From Bacteroidota bacterium (GTDB taxonomy: Bacteria > Bacteroidota > Ignavibacteria > Ignavibacteriales > Ignavibacteriaceae), in contig JAJYSI010000002.1 of NCBI GenBank assembly GCA_021793635.1, forward strand, positions 1-32,525: DNA of 32,525 bases, written 5' to 3'. Made by a program: the position numbers and the translations under genes. Of this stretch, positions 1-7,419 are shown piece after piece. The notes under the pieces were generated by a model. It saw nothing but the letters and a program-made list of their open reading frames with translations, did not search any database and was not told where the DNA came from. The first letter of the stretch is position 1; each line of letters opens with the position of its first letter.

Positions 1-1
1 T

Positions 2-844
2 GGACTACATCTAACCAATGCAATGCTTGCCGCTTTTACAAAGTATCCCAAGGAATCTCCCTCGCTAAAAGAAGTTGAATCTATGGAAATTAAAACATAT
101 AAGAAGTTTGGATTTTTCCAATCAGAGCGCGATATTTTTGTTGAGGTTGCGGAGAATGTGGGTTTGAACAGAAAAACTTCTGATAAAAATATTTTACAAT
201 ATATCAGACATCCTCTTGCATTTCTTGTTGAAGCGGCAGACGATATTTGCTATAGAATTATGGATCTCGAAGATGGATTTAGGCTTGGATTACTTTCATT
301 TAAGGACACCCAAAATCTTTTAATGCCATTTATTGAAAAGAATAAATTGAACAATTATAACCGCCGTGATACAAACGATAAGATCGGTTATTTGCGCGCT
401 AAAGTGATAAGTAATCTTGTTAATCAGTTATCGGAAATATTCTTAGACGAAGAAAACAATATAATGAGTGGGAAATTTGAAACTGATTTGATTTCAATTT
501 TACCTTCCATCAAATCTCTTCAGGCAATTGAAAGGATATCTATAAAAAAAATTTATTCTTATGAAAGCGTTGTAGAAAGAGAAGCCGCCGGTTATGAAGT
601 GCTTGGCGGTTTGCTAGAATCGTTTATTAGCTCGGTGAACGAGGCATCAAAAGGAAAAATTTCCCCAAAGAGTAAAACACTGCTTAAGCTGTTACCTGAA
701 CAATTTGGAGGAAGAGAAAGAAAACCGGAGAGAGAGCTTTATTCACGACTGCTAAGCGTAATTGATTTTGTTTCGGGTATGACGGATTCTTTTGCTGTAT
801 CTTTGTTCAGAAAAATAAAAGGAATTTCCTTGCCCGGAAAATAA
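2..844 (+). CDS. dgt: dGTP triphosphohydrolase, C-terminal part (5' end outside window)
   Basis: The reading frame is open from base 2, so the gene enters from upstream and only about 280 C-terminal residues are here (full bacterial members are roughly 400-500 residues). The first residues read GLHLTNAMLAAFTKYP, and further on RHPLAFLVEAADDICY is followed by MDLEDG. These are hallmark stretches of the dGTPase branch of the HD-domain phosphohydrolases; the Asp in EAADD is expected to be a metal ligand of the HD site. The N-terminal HD motif itself lies outside the window. The family hydrolyses dGTP to deoxyguanosine and triphosphate in the cytoplasm. The gene is followed by a 168-bp spacer before the sugar cluster and so is probably a separate transcription unit. 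Family assignment is confident; the substrate is inferred from the family. Confidence 0.9.
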   Translation, partial: GLHLTNAMLAAFTKYPKESPSLKEVESMEIKTYKKFGFFQSERDIFVEVAENVGLNRKTSDKNILQYIRHPLAFLVEAADDICYRIMDLEDGFRLGLLSFKDTQNLLMPFIEKNKLNNYNRRDTNDKIGYLRAKVISNLVNQLSEIFLDEENNIMSGKFETDLISILPSIKSLQAIERISIKKIYSYESVVEREAAGYEVLGGLLESFISSVNEASKGKISPKSKTLLKLLPEQFGGRERKPERELYSRLLSVIDFVSGMTDSFAVSLFRKIKGISLPGK

Positions 845-934
845 TTTTGAATTCATTTATTCAGTTTGCTATTTTTCGTTTGATTCAATGTAATTACTTT
901 TAATAATATAATCTTAACTCACATTACGCAAAAG

Positions 935-953
935 GTTATTATGAAATAATAAC
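935..953. repeat. Small perfect inverted repeat upstream of rfbA
   Basis: In the 168-bp spacer between dgt and rfbA, GTTATTA and TAATAAC (7 bp each) flank a 5-base TGAAA. It lies about 60 bases before the rfbA start, where an operator for the sugar cluster could sit. The spacer is very AT-rich, so a chance palindrome is quite possible. No convincing -35/-10 pair was found beside it. Confidence 0.25.
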
Positions 954-1012
954 TACCATTATATTTTAAATTACCTGCGTATTGTTAAATCTTAATTAAA
1001 TAAAAAGGTGTT

Positions 1013-1876
1013 ATGAAAGGCATAATTTTGGCGGGCGGTTCCGGATCTCGACTGTATCCGATTACAAAAATTTACAGTAAACAACTGACGGTTATTTACG
1101 ATAAACCTTTAATTTATTACCCACTATCAATTTTAATGCTCGGCGGGATTAGAGAAATACTAATTATTTCTAATGAAGAGACAATCCCATTTTACCGGCA
1201 GCTATTTGGAAATGGTTCGCATCTTGGATTAAAAATTGAATATGCTGTCCAACCTGCACCTAACGGAATTGCCGAAGCATTTATAATCGGAGAAAGATTT
1301 ATTAACGGTGAAAGTGTTGTCTTGATTCTTGGCGATAATATTTTCTACGGTTCATTAGAGTTTTTCTATCGGGGAATCAGAAATAATGAAGGTGCAACAA
1401 TTTTTGGATATCAAGTAAATGATCCCGAAAGATATGGCATTGTTGAGTTTGACAGAGACGGTAAAGCAATTTCGATTGAAGAAAAACCAAAAATACCTAA
1501 ATCAAATTATGCTGTTCCGGGGATTTATATTTACAACAAAGATATAGTGGCGATTTCAAAAAGCTTAAAGCCTTCAGCCCGGGGAGAACTTGAGATTACT
1601 GATGTGAACAAAGAATATTTAGCTAAAGGAAAATTAAAGGTTGAAAAGATCGGTCGCGGTATTGCATGGCTTGATACCGGTACTCCCGAGGCGCTGCTTC
1701 AAGCTTCGAATTTCTTTGGCGTAATTGAAGAACGCCAAGGTTTAAAGGTAGCGTGTATCGAAGAAATAGCATTTTATATGGACTATATTAGTAAAACTGA
1801 ATTTGAAATAGTAATTAATTCTATTCCGAATTCTCTTTACAGAAATTATCTTGAAAAAGTATTGAGAGAATCTTAA
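1013..1876 (+). CDS. rfbA: Glucose-1-phosphate thymidylyltransferase
   Basis: RfbA/RmlA makes dTDP-glucose and pyrophosphate from glucose-1-phosphate and dTTP, the entry step to dTDP-deoxysugars such as L-rhamnose. The 287 residues match the usual length of about 290. The N-terminal nucleotide-binding signature GGSGSRLYP is at residues 8-16, followed by ITKIYSKQLTVIYDKPLIYYP, a form of the conserved KQL-P-YDKP-IYYP block. A DNIFYG motif follows near residue 107, and EEKP and WLDTGTP occur later. The start is preceded by AAAAGGTG, a weak ribosome site. It opens a plus-strand run with rfbC, a DegT aminotransferase and fcl. The partner genes rfbB and rfbD for dTDP-rhamnose are not in the window, so the end product is uncertain. 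Confidence 0.95.
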   Translation: MKGIILAGGSGSRLYPITKIYSKQLTVIYDKPLIYYPLSILMLGGIREILIISNEETIPFYRQLFGNGSHLGLKIEYAVQPAPNGIAEAFIIGERFINGESVVLILGDNIFYGSLEFFYRGIRNNEGATIFGYQVNDPERYGIVEFDRDGKAISIEEKPKIPKSNYAVPGIYIYNKDIVAISKSLKPSARGELEITDVNKEYLAKGKLKVEKIGRGIAWLDTGTPEALLQASNFFGVIEERQGLKVACIEEIAFYMDYISKTEFEIVINSIPNSLYRNYLEKVLRES

Positions 1877-1907
1877 CACAACCTTTTTAATAAAGAATAA
1901 CTGTTAT

Positions 1908-2456
1908 ATGAAAATTATTAAACCAGAAATCACTGGACCGATAGTTATTGAACCGGATGTTTTTCCGGACGGACGCGGATATTTTTTCGAGTCTTTCAGT
2001 GCCAAAAAATATATGGAACATGGATTGAGTCTTAATTTTGTTCAAGATAATATTTCAAAATCAAAAAAAGGAACCGTTCGCGGTCTTCATTATCAAATCG
2101 GGGATAACGCGCAAGGAAAACTCTGCCAGGTAATTTTAGGCAATGTTTTAGATGTCGCGGTAGATATTAGATTTAATTCTCCATCATTTGGAAAATATTT
2201 TTCAGTTGAGTTATCGGAAGCAAACCATAAACAACTATGGATTCCTCACGGTTTTGCTCACGGTTTCTCAGTTTTATCAAGTGAAGCAATTTTTCACTAT
2301 AAATGTACTGCTTATTATAGTAAAGCTGATGAAAGATCTATCCGATATAACGATCCACAGTTAAACATAGAATGGCAAATTGAAAATCCTATTGTTTCTG
2401 AAAAAGATTTATCAGCAAAACTATTAAAAGATATTGAAATGGATTTTATTTTCTAA
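1908..2456 (+). CDS. rfbC: dTDP-4-dehydrorhamnose 3,5-epimerase
   Basis: RfbC/RmlC epimerises C3 and C5 of dTDP-4-keto-6-deoxyglucose. The protein is a single cupin of 182 residues, the usual family length. The catalytic His is in VRGLHYQ (His61), and the conserved WIPHGFAHGF block spans residues 111-120. The active-site Tyr is expected in CTAYYSKADE (about 136-137). A DGRGYFFE stretch near the N terminus is also typical. It starts 31 bases after rfbA stops, so the two are probably cotranscribed. Because it pairs with rfbA but no rfbB or rfbD is present here, it may serve rhamnose or another dTDP-deoxysugar. A 3-epimerase subtype cannot be excluded from sequence reading alone. Confidence 0.93.
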   Translation: MKIIKPEITGPIVIEPDVFPDGRGYFFESFSAKKYMEHGLSLNFVQDNISKSKKGTVRGLHYQIGDNAQGKLCQVILGNVLDVAVDIRFNSPSFGKYFSVELSEANHKQLWIPHGFAHGFSVLSSEAIFHYKCTAYYSKADERSIRYNDPQLNIEWQIENPIVSEKDLSAKLLKDIEMDFIF

Positions 2457-2537
2457 TTTTGTAAAAGAATAAGCGAAATTCTCCTTTCCATTACTTCTAA
2501 TTCTTTATTAAATTTGTTTTAAAATTATGGAGTATTT

Positions 2538-3704
2538 ATGCGCGTACCACTGTTAGACCTTAAACCGCAGTATCTTTCTTTAAAAAAAGAATTAGACGAA
2601 GCGATAATCAAGGTTGCAGAATCTCAGTATTTTATCCTTGGTCCCGAAGTTGATTCAATGGAAAAAATATTTTGTGATTATTTAAATTGTAAACATGCGC
2701 TTGGCGTTTCATCTGGTACCGACGCTTTGTTGATAGCTTTAATGGCTATAGGAATTCAACCGGGGGACGAAGTAATAGTTCCCACCTTTTCTTTTTTTGC
2801 AACCGCAGGTGTTGTTTCAAGATTAAATGCTACGCCGGTTTTTGTTGATATTAACCCGGTTACATTTAATATAGATCCAAAAGAATTTGAAAAGGAAATA
2901 ACTGTTAAGACAAAGGCGGTTATCCCTGTCCATCTTTATGGGCAAAGTTGCGAGATGGATGAGATAATTAAAATTGCAAAAAAGAACGGATTAAAAGTAA
3001 TTGAAGATGGCGCACAAGCTATCGGTGTTCAATATAAAGACGGAAGACATGTAGGAACTATCGGCGACATTGGTTGTTTTTCATTTTTTCCAAGTAAGAA
3101 TTTAGGAGGATACGGCGACGGTGGATTGGTTATTTCAAATGATGACAAACTCGCTGAAAGATTAAAAATTTTACGTGTTCACGGCGGGGAGCCTAAATAT
3201 TATCATAAAATTATCGGAGGAAATTTTAGGCTGGATGCAATTCAAGCCGCAGTTCTTAAAGTTAAACTTCCGTTTCTTGATGGATGGTCGCAAAAAAGAA
3301 GAGAAAACGCCGAAGATTACAATAAGTCATTCATCGCCGCCGGATTGGCTGAAGAAACGGGAAAGATTTATTTCAACGAAAAGAATAAAGTTCTTTTACC
3401 GAAGGCAATCTATAAATCAGACACAATAAAAAATTTCCATATATACAATCAATATATTATACGTATTGAAAAACGTGATGAACTGCGTCAATTTTTAGCG
3501 AAGAATGAAATCAGCACAGAAATTTATTATCCTGTTCCTTTTCATATGCAGGAATGTTTTGCAAATTTAGGATATAAGCGAGGCGATTTTCCACTGTCAG
3601 AAATGTCAGCGGATACTTCAATTGCGCTGCCAATCTATCCTGAACTGTCTAAAAATCAGATAGAATTTGTTGTAAAAACGATCAAAGAATTTACTCAAAA
3701 TTAA
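2538..3704 (+). CDS. DegT/DnrJ/EryC1/StrS-family sugar aminotransferase
   Basis: A fold-type I PLP enzyme of 388 residues that normally transfers an amino group from glutamate to a keto-sugar nucleotide. Visible landmarks are SSGTDALLIAL (phosphate-binding region, residues 58-68), EDGAQAIG with Asp157 for the pyridine nitrogen, and FFPSKNLGGYGDGG with the Schiff-base Lys at 187. The C-terminal PVPFHMQECF and ALPIYPELS blocks are also family-typical. A clear ribosome site (GGAG, 6 bases before ATG) marks the start. Its place next to rfbA and rfbC suggests a dTDP-keto-deoxyhexose substrate, as in dTDP-amino-sugar pathways (FdtB/QdtB type), but substrate and position of amination are inference. 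Confidence 0.92.
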   Translation: MRVPLLDLKPQYLSLKKELDEAIIKVAESQYFILGPEVDSMEKIFCDYLNCKHALGVSSGTDALLIALMAIGIQPGDEVIVPTFSFFATAGVVSRLNATPVFVDINPVTFNIDPKEFEKEITVKTKAVIPVHLYGQSCEMDEIIKIAKKNGLKVIEDGAQAIGVQYKDGRHVGTIGDIGCFSFFPSKNLGGYGDGGLVISNDDKLAERLKILRVHGGEPKYYHKIIGGNFRLDAIQAAVLKVKLPFLDGWSQKRRENAEDYNKSFIAAGLAEETGKIYFNEKNKVLLPKAIYKSDTIKNFHIYNQYIIRIEKRDELRQFLAKNEISTEIYYPVPFHMQECFANLGYKRGDFPLSEMSADTSIALPIYPELSKNQIEFVVKTIKEFTQN

Positions 3705-3722
3705 TTTTAATATGATTTGGGA

Positions 3723-4700
3723 ATGTTAGTGAAATCAACAGAAAAATTTATTCATAAGAAAATTTTCCTTGCCGGTCATCGCGGAATGGTTGGTTCGGCA
3801 ATAAAAAGAAATCTTGAACACAATGGTTATAATCATTTAATTACTCGTTCGCAGGCAGAATTAGATTTGATTAAACAAAATGAGGTCGATAATTTTTTTT
3901 CAAAAGAAAAACCTGAGTGTGTTATAATAGCCGCTGCAAAAGTAGGCGGAATTTGGGCTAATAATATTTATCGTGCAGATTTTATTTATAATAATTTGAT
4001 GATCGAAGCAAATATTATAAATGCAGCTTACAAAAGCGGAACTGAGAAATTAATTTTTCTTGGAAGCTCGTGCATATATCCAAAACTCGCTCCTCAGCCT
4101 TTGAAGGAAGAATATCTTTTATCCGATTATCTTGAATTTACTAATGAACCTTATGCCATCGCAAAAATAGCAGGCATTAAATTGTGCGAAAGTTTTTATC
4201 GCCAATACGGCGTTAATTTTTATTCAGCCATGCCGACAAACCTCTTTGGACCGTATGATAATTTTGATCTTGAAACTTCTCATGTCCTTCCTGCACTGAT
4301 TAGAAAAATTCACGAAGCAAAAAATCAAAAAGATATAAATAATTCCGTTACTCTTTGGGGAACGGGTAAACCCAGAAGAGAATTTCTTTATGTTGAAGAT
4401 TTAGCGGAAGCAATCCGCTATCTTCTTGAAAATGTTGAAGCCAAAGATTTATATGAAAACGGAATTTCTCAAATAAATATTGGCACCGGTGAAGATTTGT
4501 CAATAAATGAATTAGCCGGATTAATTTCTAAAGTTGTCGGTTTCAACGGAAATGTTGAATACGATAATTCCAAGCCGGACGGCACTCCGCGTAAGTTGAT
4601 GGACGTTTCAAGAATCCACAAACTCGGATGGAAGCATCAAACACAACTCAAAGAAGGCATCGAAAAAACTTACGACTGGTTTCTTTCAAGTAAAAATTAA
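3723..4700 (+). CDS. fcl: GDP-L-fucose synthase
   Basis: Fcl is the epimerase-reductase that turns GDP-4-keto-6-deoxymannose into GDP-L-fucose using NADPH. It is an extended short-chain dehydrogenase. The Rossmann motif GHRGMVGSAI lies near the N terminus, AAAKVGGIWAN follows, and SSCIYP holds the catalytic Ser with the neighbouring Cys typical of Fcl. The Tyr-Lys pair is in YAIAKIAG, and NLFGPYDNFD and GTGKPRREFLYV follow. I placed the start at the ATG at 3723; an in-frame TTG at 3717 and a GTG at 3729 are alternatives, and no strong ribosome site decides. It ends the plus-strand sugar run. Its pathway partner gmd lies about 5.1 kb downstream, beyond an accessory block. Confidence 0.94.
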   Translation: MLVKSTEKFIHKKIFLAGHRGMVGSAIKRNLEHNGYNHLITRSQAELDLIKQNEVDNFFSKEKPECVIIAAAKVGGIWANNIYRADFIYNNLMIEANIINAAYKSGTEKLIFLGSSCIYPKLAPQPLKEEYLLSDYLEFTNEPYAIAKIAGIKLCESFYRQYGVNFYSAMPTNLFGPYDNFDLETSHVLPALIRKIHEAKNQKDINNSVTLWGTGKPRREFLYVEDLAEAIRYLLENVEAKDLYENGISQINIGTGEDLSINELAGLISKVVGFNGNVEYDNSKPDGTPRKLMDVSRIHKLGWKHQTQLKEGIEKTYDWFLSSKN

Positions 4701-4705
4701 CGGCG

Positions 4706-4728
4706 TTGTGGCTAAGGCGCAGCCACAA
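4706..4728. terminator. Hairpin just after fcl, possible terminator or island edge
   Basis: TTGTGGCT and AGCCACAA form a perfect 8-bp stem around the 7-base loop AAGGCGC, starting five bases after the fcl stop codon. On the plus strand it is followed by ATTAC rather than a T-run, so it is not a classical intrinsic terminator. It sits exactly where the plus-strand sugar genes give way to the minus-strand accessory block. The 8-mer CGTTGTGG at its left edge recurs at 5549-5556 within the block. Confidence 0.45.
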
Positions 4729-4792
4729 ATTACAATACCGAACTTGTTAATTATATTTCTAAGAATATTTATTCGCCACAAAACGCTCCGGG

Positions 4793-5179
4793 TCAGGTGC
4801 GGCGCGTTTTAGCACCGCTGCCTTGCACCCTTGGTTCGGTCGGAGACTTCCTTGTGGCATTCTCGATTTCAGTCCTACGAGCCTGAAGCTCGTCCAGTCT
4901 CTTTTTCAGGTTGGCTATTTCTTTCTTGATCATGCGCAATTCTGTCTGGTTCTTTCCGTTCGATAAACAATCCGCGCCAAGCTCTTCAGCGTTGTACGGC
5001 TCGAGCTGACTCCTTAAGACCCTAAAATATGGATTGCCCCATATCACTCCGTCCCGGTATTCAAGTTTGCCATCACGGATACCCTTCACAATAAAGGCCT
5101 GGCTCACTCCATATTCCTTCTTGGCTGTTACGTCGCTAAGGGTTGCCCCTTTGCGATTCCATTCACCGTATTCCGCCAT
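4793..5179 (-). CDS. Hypothetical protein, DNA-binding-like N terminus and C-terminal coiled coil
   Basis: I do not recognise a named family with certainty. The 128-residue product starts MAEYGEWNRKGATLSD, then has a short region (residues about 15-55) that looks like a small helix-turn-helix/excisionase-type module, including KKEYGVSQAFIVKGIRDGKL. Then comes a heptad-like charged segment (MIKKEIANLKKRLDELQARR, about residues 83-102) that should form a coiled coil, and a basic tail ending KTRRT. Base composition is visibly GC-richer than its neighbours (about half G+C by eye against a third to two fifths around it), suggesting a different origin. A purine-rich GAGATGAGAT directly precedes the ATG. 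It lies 49 bases after the broken antitoxin gene on the same strand. A regulator role is only a guess. Confidence 0.6.
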   Translation of the reverse strand: MAEYGEWNRKGATLSDVTAKKEYGVSQAFIVKGIRDGKLEYRDGVIWGNPYFRVLRSQLEPYNAEELGADCLSNGKNQTELRMIKKEIANLKKRLDELQARRTEIENATRKSPTEPRVQGSGAKTRRT

Positions 5180-5228
5180 ATCTCATCTCTCTGATCGTTC
5201 TTGTCTTCTTTTTGTTGACTTCACTCAC

Positions 5229-5471
5229 CTATTCGCCAATTTCTTCCCACTCTTTTCTTCGTAAATTTTTTATCCATAAAGAGCTGTCTTTTAAATCTTC
5301 TCGATTTTCCCAAAGCTCCACAAATTTTTTATTAATAATAGATTCCCGTTCACGAGGTTTTTTACTTTTTGATTCATACCTTTTTTATAGGAAATCTATA
5401 AATGCCAACACTTGTTTCTGTGCTTCTATTGGGAGAGATTCGAACTTATTATAAAATACTTTGTTTTCCAT
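5229..5471 (-). pseudogene. DUF2281/VapB-like antitoxin gene interrupted by an in-frame stop
   Basis: Reading minus from the ATG at 5471 gives 28 codons (MENKVFYNKFESLPIEAQKQ, then VLAFIDFL), a TAA at 5387-5385, then 51 more codons in the same frame to a TAG at 5231-5229. The first part matches the DUF2281-type antitoxin start (LP-E-Q-VL-FI-FL). The part after the stop contains NREDLKDSSLWIKNLR and ends RRKEWEEIGE, resembling the C-terminal toxin-binding tail of VapB-like antitoxins. A GAGG ribosome site sits 9 bases before the ATG. One base change at codon 29 restores an 80-residue antitoxin of normal length, so this is best read as a nonsense-mutated gene. No PIN-domain VapC or other toxin follows; the next gene is an unrelated orphan. 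Confidence 0.7.
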
Positions 5472-5562
5472 TTGCTAATACCTCATCAATGAATTATTCT
5501 TCTTTTAATTTAATCCAATTTCAAGATAAAATAAACCGACTAAGCACACGTTGTGGTAGGAA

Positions 5563-5610
5563 TGCCTGTTACCAGACGTCCCTCACACACGGGTGGAAAA
5601 GCTGGTTAGG
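5563..5610. repeat. Imperfect palindrome 3' of the T9SS propeller gene (attC-like site 1)
   Basis: Directly beyond the stop of the T9SS gene, the plus strand reads AATGCCTGTTACCAG, then an inner CCC/GGG hairpin around CCCTCACACACGGG, then CTGGTTAGG. CCAG/CTGG and the flanking GCCT/AGG ends pair. On the minus strand the palindrome is followed by AGGCATT, echoing the TTAGGCATT at two of the leader modules. The size (about 48 bp) and the terminal heptamers recall integron attC sites, but the heptamers are not fully canonical, so the class is unproven. Confidence 0.4.
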
Positions 5611-5612
5611 AA

Positions 5613-6869
5613 TTATTTTAGCACAATTAATTTTTTCGTCTCTACAAAACTGCCCGCTTGCATTCTGTAAAAATAAACTCCGCTTGTAAGTTTGCTAGCA
5701 TTTAATTCAACACTATAATTTCCAGAACGCGTTTCATGGTTGACTAGAGTCGTTATTTCTTTTCCCAAAACATCATTAACTTTTAATGTAACAAAACTGG
5801 TTTTAGGAACGGAGTAGTTTATTGTTGTTGTTGGATTGAATGGGTTGGGATAGTTTTGCTGCAGGGAAAAACTTATTGGGAAATTATTTTGTTTATCTTC
5901 AATAGCGGTTATTATTTCAGATAACGGACACCGCCAAACACCATTACCAGCAGTACCCACAAAAATATTGGGCCCAATTATATCAAGTGAATTAACATTA
6001 ATATTTGTTGGTAATCCATTATTAACTTGGGACCACATTGCTCCATTATTAGTGGAAAGATAAACTTTATGATTATTAGTTGTCGCATCATACGTTCCAA
6101 TAAAAATATTTGTACCACTCACAGCAAAAGAAAAAATCCAAGAATTATTTGGTAAGCCATTATTAACTTGTAACCAACTTATTCCGTTATTTTGTGAAAG
6201 ATAAACTCCAGCACCACTAGTTCCTGCGAATATATTTTTTCCACTTAGGGCAAGAGAATTAACATAAGAATTTGGTAATCCGTTATTTACTTGTGTCCAA
6301 TTTGTACCGTTGTTAGTAGAAAGGAAGACGCCAACTTGAGTGCCAGCAAAAATCATAGTATCATTTGCGACAAGAGAAAGAATCCAAGAATTTGTTGGTA
6401 ATCCATTATTAACTTGTGACCAGTTTTTTCCGTTATTAGTGGAAAGATAAACTCCCCCCAGCAAAGCCCCTGCAAATATATTAGTGCCGCTAACGGCTAA
6501 CGAAGTAATATAAACGTTATTTGGCAAACCGTTATTTAATAAACTCCAACTTGTGCCGCTATTTGAAGAAAAAAAGACTCCACCACTATCCCCACCAGTA
6601 CCTATAAAAATTCTCTCTCCTACTACAGCAAATGCATTAATAGTAGAATCCGAAAGGCCAAAATTAACTTTAGCCCAGTTCTCCCCATTATTTGTAGAAA
6701 GATAAACGCCATTAACGTCAGTTCCTGCAAAGATATTTGTACCACTTGAGGCAAGACAATTTATAACATCACCATAAAGTCCATTAGTTTGTACCCACTG
6801 TGCAAATGAATATTGTGTAATTAAGAGAGTATAAACTATTGCGAAAATTGTAACACTAAATATTTTCAT
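5613..6869 (-). CDS. Secreted seven-repeat propeller protein with type IX sorting domain
   Basis: The start at 6869 follows TTAGGAG with proper spacing and gives a Sec signal peptide (MKIFSVTIFAIVYTLL, then Ala-Gln cleavage region YSFAQW). The 418-residue protein then has seven units of about 40-47 residues, each built on a pattern like G-NIFAGT--GVYLSTNNG--W-QVNNGLP. The STNNG--W part is an Asp-box/BNR-type turn, so a seven-bladed propeller is likely. After residue about 325 comes a Por/T9SS C-terminal domain: NYPNPFNPTTTINYSVP, then DVLGKEITTLV and SGVYFYRMQ. Such proteins are exported by the Sec and T9SS machineries to the surface or outside. Ligand or activity cannot be told. The gene carries the shared leader (6862-6952) and lies in the accessory block. 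Confidence 0.85.
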   Translation of the reverse strand: MKIFSVTIFAIVYTLLITQYSFAQWVQTNGLYGDVINCLASSGTNIFAGTDVNGVYLSTNNGENWAKVNFGLSDSTINAFAVVGERIFIGTGGDSGGVFFSSNSGTSWSLLNNGLPNNVYITSLAVSGTNIFAGALLGGVYLSTNNGKNWSQVNNGLPTNSWILSLVANDTMIFAGTQVGVFLSTNNGTNWTQVNNGLPNSYVNSLALSGKNIFAGTSGAGVYLSQNNGISWLQVNNGLPNNSWIFSFAVSGTNIFIGTYDATTNNHKVYLSTNNGAMWSQVNNGLPTNINVNSLDIIGPNIFVGTAGNGVWRCPLSEIITAIEDKQNNFPISFSLQQNYPNPFNPTTTINYSVPKTSFVTLKVNDVLGKEITTLVNHETRSGNYSVELNASKLTSGVYFYRMQAGSFVETKKLIVLK

Positions 6870-6952
6870 AAATACTCCTAAATTTAATTTGTCCATGCTT
6901 ATACATATTAAATTCAAGCAACCTGCTAATTGCATTTAAAACAGGCACCTAA
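6862..6952 (-). promoter_or_regulatory. Shared leader module, copy 1 (before T9SS gene)
   Basis: About 90 bp ending at the start codon of the T9SS gene. On the minus strand it begins TTAGGTGCC and ends AAATTAAATTTAGGAGTATT followed by TATG. It aligns over most of its length with copies 2 and 3, best over the last 35 bases, which hold the ribosome site TTAGGAGT. It is the most diverged of the three. It probably carries promoter, untranslated leader and ribosome site, but no clean -35/-10 pair was identified. Confidence 0.6.
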
Positions 6953-7012
6953 TTAGCTTACCAATCAGTAATCGATCGCTTGGAAAGGTATTCGGTTTGA
7001 AGAACGTTAGGC
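6947..7012. repeat. Imperfect palindrome between cassette-like units (attC-like site 2)
   Basis: Plus strand ACCTAAT (6947-6953) and GTTAGGC (7006-7012) form the outer arms. CTTACCAA (6957-6964) and TTGGAAAG (6980-6987) form an inner stem with one mismatch around a 15-base centre containing ATCGAT. Outer RYYYAAY/GTTRRRY-like boxes, an inner stem and a total of 66 bp resemble an integron attC site. The spacers are unequal (3 and 18 bases), which is atypical. It lies between the frameshifted membrane-protein gene and the T9SS gene and abuts leader copy 1. Confidence 0.4.
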
Positions 7013-7033
7013 ATTGTACAAAATAGAATTAGT

Positions 7034-7355
7034 TCACTCAGCAGACCTACCTTGTTTTTCTTCGTTGAGCCAATTAGTTCCTTTATAAATATTTCCTTCT
7101 TCATCAACTCTACCTTTTAGTTCTTCATTAAACCAATCTGTCCCCGAATAAATTTTCTTCCCTTTTAGTCCAGCGTAGTCAATTATATTTTCCTCTCGGT
7201 TACGCAAAACTCTATTCGGCTTAGCTGTACTTGGCTGAGTTGAACTATCCGAAGTTAATTTGAAATTTATCAACATTATTATCAACTACTTGATTATTTA
7301 ATAACGCAATAATAATTCCAATTATAAATGGCGAAAAAAGTATCAAATATTCCAT
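7034..7355 (-). pseudogene. Small membrane-anchored protein with tandem GTxW-NEE repeats, apparently frameshifted
   Basis: An ATG at 7355, preceded by AAAGGTGTTAAGT, starts a hydrophobic N terminus (MEYLILFSPFIIGIIIALLN) that runs to a TAG at 7247-7245. A second frame, open from about 7285 to the TGA at 7034, continues with a Ser/Thr/Pro linker. It then has two related units, KIYSGTDWFNEELKGR and NIYKGTNWLNEEKQGR. The second frame has no good start of its own (only a TTG inside the first frame). The two overlap by about 40 bases, so a single-base indel there would join them into one membrane-anchored protein of about 106 residues. Family not recognised; the repeats suggest a small beta-rich surface or periplasmic domain. 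Two overlapping genes remain an alternative. Confidence 0.5.
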
Positions 7356-7419
7356 ACTTAACACCTTTATAAAATGGGGAAATAAAATTATTCTATTCCT
7401 CCTACTGATAATAAAAAAA

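Noticed and set aside
2457..2537. TAAATTTG near 2512 as a Bacteroidota-type -7 promoter element
   Set aside because: No matching -33 TTG at proper distance, and the word is common in AT-rich spacers (also near 9776).
5034..5689. Plus-strand open frames across the 4.8-5.7 kb region
   Set aside because: They are antisense to the orphan and antitoxin genes, lack ribosome sites and resemble no protein family.
5613..6869. CRISPR-like regular repeats
   Set aside because: The regular repeats are in frame and encode propeller blades; there are no spacers between constant repeats.
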